Assembly: GCA_018894495.1 (NCBI GenBank)
Contig: JAHIOY010000135.1
Span: forward strand, 1-7,052
Length of the DNA: 7,052 bases
DNA from: Patescibacteria group bacterium
Lineage (GTDB): Bacteria > Patescibacteriota > Minisyncoccia > Minisyncoccales > JAHIOY01
Direction of reading: 5' to 3'
The notes beneath the pieces are model-generated. The model saw only the letters and a program-made list of their open reading frames with translations. It ran no database searches and had not been told where the DNA came from. This document shows positions 1 through 5,684 of the stretch, piece by piece; within the stretch, counting starts at the first letter, position 1; every line of letters begins with the position of its first letter. Made by a program: the position numbers and the translations under genes.

Positions 1-39
1 AACCGGGTCGGTTTTAGAATTTTGTTTATTATTGAGCAT
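1..39 (-). CDS. Start of next gene, 13 codons only; possibly an ABC transporter component
   Basis: An ATG at 37-39 on the minus strand opens a frame that stays open to the window edge and reads MLNNKQNSKTDPV. It begins three bases after the stop of the periplasmic adaptor gene, so the two are probably cotranscribed and perhaps translationally coupled. The visible residues are a polar, low-complexity N-terminus that identifies no family. HlyD/MacA-type adaptors are usually followed by a MacB-like ATPase or permease, so such a partner is the best guess, but this rests on gene order alone. No clear Shine-Dalgarno sequence precedes the ATG. Confidence 0.5.
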   Translation of the reverse strand, partial: MLNNKQNSKTDPV

Positions 40-42
40 ATT

Positions 43-1545
43 TTAGTCCGCAGAGACAGCGATTGTTTGTCCCTCTGTAAGTCCTTTTATGACCTCAATT
101 GAGTCGCCGTCGGAAATTCCTACTTCTATTTCTACTTCTTTATCCTGAGTCAAAACAACGTTAACCCGATAATATTTATCTCCTTCTTTCACAACTTCTT
201 TTGGCTCAACTGAAATAACTTTTCCCTTAAATTCTTGAACAGGAAAAGCGTCAAACTTAATTTGAACCTCGTTTCCGTCAACCTCTCTAATTTTTCCTAT
301 TTCCAGTTCTGAAATATCTGACTGAATTTTATATCCCGGGGCAGAAAGAGAAATTGCCACCTGACTCGGATTAAATACTTCACCCTCCTCAAACCAAATT
401 TTTACCACTTTGGCGGCAAGCGGTGAAATAAGAGACGACTTTTTAATTTTATCTTTGACTATGTCAATTTGACTATCTATCTCCTCAATTTGCGCCTTGG
501 CGGTTTCAACGTCTTCGGCTCTGGCCGGTGTTTTTTTAAGACGCAGTTCATCTTGGGTTAGCAAAAGAGCATTTTGGGCCTCATTAACTTTGGCTTGAGC
601 GCTGAAAACATTGTTATTATTGGCAATTTTTTGGTCGGCAATAAATTGTTTTTGCTTAGTGGTATTGGAAACAGCGGTATTAATATTGGCGCGAGCGGCG
701 TTAATGTTGGTTTTATAGGCGCCGGCCGAGGTGAAAGATAATCCAATAGCTGAGTTAACGGCATCATTAGTCAGAGTTAAGAAGTCCCTCACGACCGTTA
801 GATGGTTTTCGGCTTTTGTTAGAGCTCCTTCTAATGCCGAATAATCGTCAGATAAATTATCAATCTCGGTTTTAAAGGTTTTGAGAACGACACCGGCAAC
901 AAGCCGTTCATTTTCAGCATCTATTTCGGCCTGAGACGCGGTATTGAAAGTCAACTGAGGGCTGTCTGAAAAATCGTTAGAAAACATTTCATCGGTCTGC
1001 TTATTCACCGCATCATCGGCTTTAAGATATGCGTCGTTAAGAATGTTTTTTATATCTTGATAAAAATTGGCAAGGTCGGCTTCGGCTTTGTTTTTGACAT
1101 TGGTTAAATTGAGCTCGGCATCGTTAAGCGCGATTTTACCGTTTGCCGCTTTTGTTTCCAAAACCTTTATTTCTTCTTCAGTTGGTCCGGCAAGAATCTT
1201 ATCGTAACTTGCCTGGTTTTTATTTCTAAGCGCTTCTAATCGCTGGATTTCTAATTTAAGGTCTGTCGTTTCTAACTTCATTAAGGGAGCGTCTTTTTCC
1301 ACCCGCTCGCCTTCTTTAACATAGACCCGGTCAAGGGCGCCAGAAAAAGAAAACCCTAAATCAAATTCCTTTTGAGAAACCACTTCTCCCCTAACTCTGA
1401 TTGTTTCTTGGATGTCGCCTCTTTCAACTTTAAATAATAAAGGCGGGGACTCTGCTTTTTTGAAATACCTTTGCTGGACCCAAAAAGAAATCAAAATTCC
1501 GCCGGCTAAAATAATAAAAAACAGATAATAAGAAATTTTTTTCAT
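43..1545 (-). CDS. HlyD/MacA-family periplasmic adaptor (membrane fusion) protein
   Basis: This 500-residue protein resembles the adaptor subunits that link an inner-membrane exporter (ABC or RND type) to the outside. Residues 5-24 form one hydrophobic N-terminal anchor with lysines before it, so the rest should lie outside the cytoplasm. Residues about 36-95 hold the first beta-barrel and lipoyl half (VRGEVVSQKEFDLGFSFSG, then VYVKEGERVEKDAPL). Residues about 96-368 are a long Ala/Glu/Asn/Lys-rich helical hairpin, larger than in many MacA proteins. The second lipoyl half follows at about 371-402 (SPLAAKVVKIWFEEGEVFNP), then a beta-barrel (about 405-465) and a short C-terminal piece ending IEVIKGLTEGQTIAV. 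The usual stretch with the GMTA-type motif between barrel and C-terminal domain is not visible, so that region looks shortened. The gene starts three bases after the stop of the upstream oxidoreductase and has no evident Shine-Dalgarno. The family call is strong; the exported substrate is unknown. Confidence 0.88.
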   Translation of the reverse strand: MKKISYYLFFIILAGGILISFWVQQRYFKKAESPPLLFKVERGDIQETIRVRGEVVSQKEFDLGFSFSGALDRVYVKEGERVEKDAPLMKLETTDLKLEIQRLEALRNKNQASYDKILAGPTEEEIKVLETKAANGKIALNDAELNLTNVKNKAEADLANFYQDIKNILNDAYLKADDAVNKQTDEMFSNDFSDSPQLTFNTASQAEIDAENERLVAGVVLKTFKTEIDNLSDDYSALEGALTKAENHLTVVRDFLTLTNDAVNSAIGLSFTSAGAYKTNINAARANINTAVSNTTKQKQFIADQKIANNNNVFSAQAKVNEAQNALLLTQDELRLKKTPARAEDVETAKAQIEEIDSQIDIVKDKIKKSSLISPLAAKVVKIWFEEGEVFNPSQVAISLSAPGYKIQSDISELEIGKIREVDGNEVQIKFDAFPVQEFKGKVISVEPKEVVKEGDKYYRVNVVLTQDKEVEIEVGISDGDSIEVIKGLTEGQTIAVSAD

Positions 1546-1548
1546 ATT

Positions 1549-2580
1549 TTATTTTAAATCAGCTAAATCAATGTATTTTTTCTCGCAATACTTGAAGACC
1601 GGCTTTAGATTTACAAATTTAGTAAAGCTGGCAACTAAATAATTGGGAACATTGGTAAGAATCTTCTGAAGCGCTAAAAGAAAAGTGTAATATTTTTTAT
1701 GACTCATCGCAAAATCCCTATAGTCCTTTAAACCCTGTTCCAAGGTCTTTTCTTTGTTTATTATCTGCTGAATAATTTCTCCGCATTTTTTGCCAAAATA
1801 AATCGCTGGTCTTATTCCTTCGCCGGTTAGGGGCAAACATTGACCGGCCGAATCGCCGACCAAAAAAATATTTCCTGCGGTTGGTTCTCTAAATTTGCTC
1901 GGGAAAAAACCGCCATGCAGTTCTTCGGTAATTTTAAGCCCGAAACTTTTAACAAAACTCTCCAAACCCTCTTTGATATTTGTTTTGCCGAGATAACTGG
2001 CAATGCCCAACCGCGAAAAATCTCCGCAGGGAAAAATCCAGAAGACGCCTTTGGGCATCATTTTTGGGTTGACCCAAATTTCAAGTGCTTCATTTTTATA
2101 AATGGGTGTCGTCTCTATGCCAAAACTTTTGCCGTTTTTGGGAACAAAGTCATTCCTTATTAAACTTGCCAAAACCGCCTGCCAACCCGAAGCATCAACA
2201 ATACAATCTGACTGAAATTCGCCTTTGTCGGTAACAACCTTATTGCCTTTTAAACCCAAAATCTTGGCGGAAAGAAATTGCGCCCGGCTATTTTTAAACA
2301 ATAACTGGCAAAATTTTTTGTAATCAATCGTGGCAAGAGGATAGTTTAAATGAGAAACAATGTCTTCTGAACCACAATGAAAAACCTCCACATCAATGAC
2401 CTGCAAAATCGCCTCTTCATAGCCAAGTTTGGCGAGGAAATACTCATAACTGCAGCAAGCTGAAGTTTGCCCATCCCCAATTTCGAATTTCCTGTCAATA
2501 AGTAAGACATTGCCTTTTAAGACCTTGGCTACCCCCAAGCCAGCAAAGCTGGCGCCGGCAATTATAGCGTCGTATTTCAT
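1549..2580 (-). CDS. FAD-dependent oxidoreductase, geranylgeranyl reductase-like
   Basis: This 343-residue flavoprotein is of the geranylgeranyl reductase/PHBH-like group, whose members reduce isoprenoid double bonds or oxidise aromatic substrates using FAD. The N-terminal Rossmann motif is at residues 5-20 (AIIAGASFAGLGVAKVL) with an acidic D29 after the second strand for the ADP ribose. VDASG at 128-132 fits the usual middle motif. The FAD ribityl/phosphate motif LVGDSAGQCLPLTGEGIRPA at 240-259 is well preserved and is the most diagnostic part. WIFPCGDFSRLGIA (181-194) matches the conserved W-x-FP segment of this group. A Cys pair (C42, C43) lies where family members often have Cys near the flavin. 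The C-terminal region (about 285-343) is helical and basic. It lies four bases after the dehydrogenase gene and three before the adaptor gene, consistent with one operon. The substrate cannot be read from the sequence; lipid or quinone precursors are possibilities only. Confidence 0.85.
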   Translation of the reverse strand: MKYDAIIAGASFAGLGVAKVLKGNVLLIDRKFEIGDGQTSACCSYEYFLAKLGYEEAILQVIDVEVFHCGSEDIVSHLNYPLATIDYKKFCQLLFKNSRAQFLSAKILGLKGNKVVTDKGEFQSDCIVDASGWQAVLASLIRNDFVPKNGKSFGIETTPIYKNEALEIWVNPKMMPKGVFWIFPCGDFSRLGIASYLGKTNIKEGLESFVKSFGLKITEELHGGFFPSKFREPTAGNIFLVGDSAGQCLPLTGEGIRPAIYFGKKCGEIIQQIINKEKTLEQGLKDYRDFAMSHKKYYTFLLALQKILTNVPNYLVASFTKFVNLKPVFKYCEKKYIDLADLK

Positions 2581-2584
2581 TTCT

Positions 2585-3727
2585 TTATTTTTTCATTGCT
2601 TCCCTAACTCTTTTTTGGGCAATTTCTAAGGCAACCTCGCGGGGATTTCTTTTTTTTGCAAGCGCCTCTTTCAAAACGAGCCCGGCATTCTTTTTGATTT
2701 TTTTCTCAACGGTCTCAAACATTTTCTGGGGGTGCTCGCCCCGGTATTCTGAATAAGACGAAATTACTCCGCCGGCATTAGCCAGAAAGTCAGGAACAAT
2801 TAAAATTCCTTTTTTGAACAAGTCCTTCTCAATTTTTTCTGACATCGGAATGTTACCAGCTTCAACAATTATTTTCGCCTTAATTTTGTTTTTATTCTTT
2901 TCGTTAATAACGTCGGTAACCGAAGCCGGAATTAAAATATCAACCGGCAAGCCCCAAAAGTCCTGAGCCCCGATTCTTTTTCCTTTTGGGTAATCGGATA
3001 GAGATTTTTTTCTCTTCTCTTGTATTATTCTCGCGACAATTTTATTGTCAAAGCCCTCTTTTTCAAAAATTGCGGCGCCCAAGTCCGCTAAGCCCACAAC
3101 CTTGACCCCCATCTGGGTTAAGTATTTGTAAGTAAAGGTTCCCACATTGCCAAAGCCGTGAATAGCAACCCTGGCTTTTTTTATATCAATTCCGAGCAGT
3201 TCAGCCGCCACTTTTGTCGCTTGAGCGCAGCCGAAACCGGTGCTGCCGAATTCGTGGGGAATTCCGCATTTTTTTTGCCCGGGCTTGCCAAAAATTTCCA
3301 AACATAATGTCGCTGGTTTGCCGGTGGCTGACCTCCAGTTCCTTGTCGCTTCAACAAACCACTGCATTTCTTTCTCGCCAGTTCCCACATCGGGCCCGGC
3401 AATATATTTTTGGGGAATAAAAATCTTTATAGCTCTGGCAAAACTTTGAATGAATTGTTTTTTCAACCCGTCAGATCCTCCTTGCCAAATAATCCCGGCT
3501 TTAGCTCCTCCAAAAGGAATCTCGGCTAAAGCGTTCTTCCAAGTCATTGTTCTTGCCAGACGGAAAACTTCTTCCATGGTTACATCCGAGGTCATTCTAA
3601 TACCGCCCTTGCCTGGTCCCAAAGCCAGATTATCAAGAACTAAAAAACCCCTCATTCCAATTTTAGGGTCATAAACTTCAACCAAGTATTCAGGACCAAA
3701 TTCGTCAGAAATAATTTCTTTCAGCAT
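2585..3727 (-). CDS. gdhA: Glu/Leu/Phe/Val dehydrogenase (probable glutamate dehydrogenase)
   Basis: This 380-residue amino acid dehydrogenase interconverts an amino acid (most likely glutamate) and its 2-oxoacid plus ammonia in the cytoplasm. The N-terminal substrate domain has GPGKGGIRM (37-45) with substrate-binding K40, TWKNAL (62-67) with K64, and PFGGAKAGI (71-79) with the expected catalytic K76. GPDVGTGEKEM (111-121) carries the catalytic D113. The cofactor domain has the dinucleotide motif GFGNVG (191-196), and an acidic D215 after the second strand favours NAD over NADP. VEAGNIP (288-294) and VPDFLANAGGV (311-321) are the late conserved motifs. The usual GGS.GR..ATG segment is replaced by CGIPHEFGSTGFG (154-166), a variant I associate with uncultured bacterial and archaeal forms. 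It is somewhat shorter than typical hexameric enzymes of about 410-450 residues, mainly at the N-terminus. The ATG at 3725-3727 is supported by the conserved reading right after it. Glutamate rather than leucine or phenylalanine specificity is inferred. Confidence 0.92.
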   Translation of the reverse strand: MLKEIISDEFGPEYLVEVYDPKIGMRGFLVLDNLALGPGKGGIRMTSDVTMEEVFRLARTMTWKNALAEIPFGGAKAGIIWQGGSDGLKKQFIQSFARAIKIFIPQKYIAGPDVGTGEKEMQWFVEATRNWRSATGKPATLCLEIFGKPGQKKCGIPHEFGSTGFGCAQATKVAAELLGIDIKKARVAIHGFGNVGTFTYKYLTQMGVKVVGLADLGAAIFEKEGFDNKIVARIIQEKRKKSLSDYPKGKRIGAQDFWGLPVDILIPASVTDVINEKNKNKIKAKIIVEAGNIPMSEKIEKDLFKKGILIVPDFLANAGGVISSYSEYRGEHPQKMFETVEKKIKKNAGLVLKEALAKKRNPREVALEIAQKRVREAMKK

Positions 3728-3742
3728 ATTCTTTGCATGTTG

Positions 3743-4885
3743 TTAAAACATTAACAATTCTGGCTTAAAAGTCAATAATAATCCCAAAGTAAATATTAAT
3801 AATCCCCCAATCAAAGTGGCCCAGTAATTGTATTTCTCGGTAAAGCCAATTCTGTTTAAAGTAATCACGGCCAGAGAAAAAATAATTAAGTCGTCTAACA
3901 TAAAAATAAAAGTATAAAGCAAAAGATAAAGATAATAACTCAGGAAGGAAACCTCATTCAAGGTCAGAATTCTGGTATAAATTGCCGGCAAACCGGCTGA
4001 GCAGAAAAATTCAATTAAATTTACTCCTAGGGCTAAAATAATTAAGCCCCCGAGCATTCCCAAGGTTAATGGCGAAGCAGCTATTTTTTCAGATCTTTCT
4101 TTCATCTTCAATTTTTTTTCCATTTTCGCGCTTATTCCCAGAATTTTACAAACCCCGGGATGGTAAGTAATAAAATTTTTAATTTGCCAGACTCCAACTC
4201 CTAAAGCAAAAATGCCAATTGATATTCTTGTCAAATTTACATAAGATATGGCTAAAAATAAATTTAGCCAAGCGCTTAAAATTAAATAATAGACAATGCC
4301 CGAAGCCAAAATAAATGTTCCGCCAATTAACCACATTCTTTTCCGAGAACGGGTATTGATTAAAAGAGCGATTAAAAATAATAAAACCCACATAGCGCAA
4401 GGATTTAAACCATCAAGAGCCCCTATGGCTATGGTTAAAACCGGCAAAGACATTTTAGAAATATCAATCTCGCCAAGAATTGGAATTTTGATTTTTTGGG
4501 GAGCAGGTTTTGTTCCTATTAAACACTCTTTTATACAGCTTTCAATCTCTTTTCCTGTTTGTTCATTAAAACCAATAAAATATTTTTTGGAAGTAAAAGT
4601 TACCGGCACTATCCCCATTTCATTTTTTGGCACTTGATATTTTTCATAAAAATCTTTTAAAATCTGCCGATTTTCAGCGCTGGAAATAACCTCGTATTCT
4701 TTTATATTAACTTCAGGATATTTTTTCTTTAACTCGTCTAAAAATTTCCTTTCTTTGGCGCAGTGAGGACAGATGGCGCTGGAAAAGAAAAAAATATCAA
4801 CCTGCTCATTTGCAAAAACAAAATTAGCGCTTGCCCCCAAAACCAAAAAAATAACAGAAGCTATAATTAAAACAACCTTTTTCAT
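3743..4885 (-). CDS. Thioredoxin-like domain fused to CcdA/DsbD-type membrane domain
   Basis: This 380-residue envelope thiol-disulfide protein has a signal peptide or first membrane helix at residues 4-25 (VVLIIASVIFLVLGASANFVFA). A thioredoxin/glutaredoxin-like domain follows (about 28-125) with the redox motif CPHC at 39-42 and the cis-proline loop GIVPVTF at 91-97. A further Cys pair, C117 and C121, closes that domain. From about 147 on there are roughly six hydrophobic segments. Two carry the paired membrane cysteines typical of CcdA/DsbD electron carriers: GLNPCAMWVLLF (C163) and EFFCSAGLP (C295). In this family those cysteines pass electrons from cytoplasmic thioredoxin across the membrane. 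The order here, soluble domain first and membrane domain second, suggests electron hand-off to the attached CPHC domain and then to unknown envelope substrates. The gene starts 47 bases after the RAYT stop, across a REP-like repeat, and ends 15 bases before the dehydrogenase start. The direction of flow (reducing or oxidising) is inferred. Confidence 0.85.
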   Translation of the reverse strand: MKKVVLIIASVIFLVLGASANFVFANEQVDIFFFSSAICPHCAKERKFLDELKKKYPEVNIKEYEVISSAENRQILKDFYEKYQVPKNEMGIVPVTFTSKKYFIGFNEQTGKEIESCIKECLIGTKPAPQKIKIPILGEIDISKMSLPVLTIAIGALDGLNPCAMWVLLFLIALLINTRSRKRMWLIGGTFILASGIVYYLILSAWLNLFLAISYVNLTRISIGIFALGVGVWQIKNFITYHPGVCKILGISAKMEKKLKMKERSEKIAASPLTLGMLGGLIILALGVNLIEFFCSAGLPAIYTRILTLNEVSFLSYYLYLLLYTFIFMLDDLIIFSLAVITLNRIGFTEKYNYWATLIGGLLIFTLGLLLTFKPELLMF

Positions 4886-4898
4886 ACCACTTAGTTTT

Positions 4899-4922
4899 TG
4901 GCAACGTCAAACCTCGCCAACT
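4899..4922 (-). repeat. REP-like imperfect palindrome, copy A (downstream of RAYT)
   Basis: This 24-base element lies in the gap between the RAYT stop and the thiol-disulfide gene. On the plus strand it begins TGGCAACGTCAAAC and ends CGCCAACT, and TTGGC/GCCAA arms (4898-4902 with 4916-4920) can pair around a loop. It matches the copy at 5693-5716 at 23 of 24 positions in the same orientation, differing only at position 4913 (C versus A). It also shares most of its bases with the perfect palindrome at 5473-5503. Paired copies flanking a Y1 transposase are the hallmark of REP/RAYT systems. Confidence 0.75.
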
Positions 4923-4943
4923 CCCTCGTCAACTATTCGAGGG
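4912..4943. repeat. Short tandem repeat and hairpin abutting REP copy A and the RAYT stop
   Basis: Two 12-base units lie in tandem, CCTCGCCAACTC (4912-4923) and CCTCGTCAACTA (4924-4935), matching at 10 of 12 positions. The second unit begins a small inverted repeat, CCCTCG at 4923-4928 with CGAGGG at 4938-4943 and a 9-base loop, which spans the RAYT stop codon (TAG at 4933-4935, minus strand). No T-run follows on the transcribed strand, so it is not a convincing intrinsic terminator. It is better read as part of the REP-type repeat cluster at this end of the element. Confidence 0.5.
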
Positions 4944-5664
4944 TTAATTTGCCTAAAATTTGGCGGATGTTTCGAACCAAGAGGGCATCTTTGACAAATT
5001 CTTTATAAATTTCTAAAAAAGGAAAGGCCTCCGCCAAAATATCTCGGTCAATAATACCAAAATTCCTTTTCCCGAAACTCTCGCCCAAACTGCAAAAAGG
5101 GTCTTTTAAAGCAAATTCAAAAGCATCATCAAATTCAGCCAGCGCCCTTTCAATTCCTCCCGGATATTCCTCAAAAACATTGAAAACCTGAGTATAGGCA
5201 TCTAAATAATGGAGATTTTTTATATCTCCCCTCGGCGTTCTTCCTTTATAAGAACCTTGAAAAACCCTTCCCACTTCTTCGTATTTGATGTTGGAAAATT
5301 TCGTATAGCCATCGCCCAGTTTTTTCATAAATTTGCTGATGCCGCCCTTGATAATTTCTTTCAAAAGCAAGTGGAAATGATTCTCCCTTAATTTATAACT
5401 TAAAATTTTCACTAATGGCTTATGAGGAGGCCAATGCTTTGGCCATTCAAAACTTTTTCCCGCCAACGGATTCATCTTGGCAACGTCAGACGTTGCCAAG
5501 ATGGCGTCTCTCATAGGATGAGGAGGGGAATACTCGTCATTAAAAAATCTAAAAATTTTCAAAAGGCGCCACCTATCGTTAATATCTCGAAAAATTGGCA
5601 TTTTCCGATTCCCCCGATTAAAAACATGGACAAAGTCGCCAACTGTAAATGGTTCTACTCTCAT
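4933..5664 (-). CDS. REP-associated tyrosine transposase (RAYT), Y1/HUH family
   Basis: This 243-residue single-strand DNA nuclease/transposase belongs to the Y1 (IS200-like) superfamily. The N-terminal strand and following segment HVFNRGNRKMPIFRDINDRWRL (from residue 13) are typical of RAYTs. The metal-binding HUH motif is HFH at 96-98 in ENHFHLLLKE. The stretch YTKFSNIKYEEVGRVFQGSYKG (120-141) matches the conserved Y-T-x-F-N ... G-x-x-F-Q-G-x-y-k block. The helix with the nucleophilic tyrosine is at about 150-163 (NLHYLDAYTQVFNVF), with Y157 the most likely nucleophile and Y153 the alternative. The C-terminus (about 185-243, with DRDIL and LLVRNIRQILGKLTLE) is the helical extension of a divergent family. 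Residues 54-64 are encoded by a perfect palindrome. The ATG at 5662-5664 lies 20 bases after the thiI stop with only a weak ribosome-binding site. The reading frame is intact and catalytic residues are present, so it may be active. Confidence 0.9.
   Translation of the reverse strand: MRVEPFTVGDFVHVFNRGNRKMPIFRDINDRWRLLKIFRFFNDEYSPPHPMRDAILATSDVAKMNPLAGKSFEWPKHWPPHKPLVKILSYKLRENHFHLLLKEIIKGGISKFMKKLGDGYTKFSNIKYEEVGRVFQGSYKGRTPRGDIKNLHYLDAYTQVFNVFEEYPGGIERALAEFDDAFEFALKDPFCSLGESFGKRNFGIIDRDILAEAFPFLEIYKEFVKDALLVRNIRQILGKLTLE
5473..5503. repeat. Perfect REP-like palindrome inside the RAYT gene, copy C
   Basis: The arm CATCTTGGCAACGT (5473-5486) is followed by the loop CAG and the exact reverse complement ACGTTGCCAAGATG (5490-5503), giving a 14-bp stem with a 3-base loop. 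Within it, 22 bases align without gaps to copy B, with 3 mismatches, and the TGGCAACGTCA half is identical to copies A and B. It falls in frame within RAYT codons 54-64 (AILATSDVAKM), between a PPHPMRD segment and the conserved FEWPKHWPPHKPLV segment. It is the most symmetric of the three copies. Confidence 0.85.
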
Positions 5665-5684
5665 ACTTTAACTTCAATTTATCA

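Noticed and set aside
3181..3674. Open frames on both strands overlapping the glutamate dehydrogenase
   Set aside because: They have low-complexity or Pro/Ser/Arg-rich translations without motifs, while the overlapping dehydrogenase is well conserved throughout.
3740..3757. Inverted repeat TTGTTAA-AACA-TTAACAA at the end of the thiol-disulfide gene as a terminator
   Set aside because: The stem is seven base pairs, all but one A-T, with no T-run after it on the transcribed strand, and the next gene starts within 20 bases. Too weak to call.
4886..4932. Promoter for the thiol-disulfide gene built on the TTGACG sequences in this gap
   Set aside because: TTGACG-like hexamers are part of the REP-like repeat, and no TATAAT-like box lies at suitable spacing before the ATG.
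5414..5447. Nested inverted repeats in the RAYT gene (GGCCAA/TTGGCC and AATGGC/GCCATT)
   Set aside because: They fall in the conserved coding block KHWPPHKP, are short, and do not share the REP core, so codon-driven chance symmetry is likelier.
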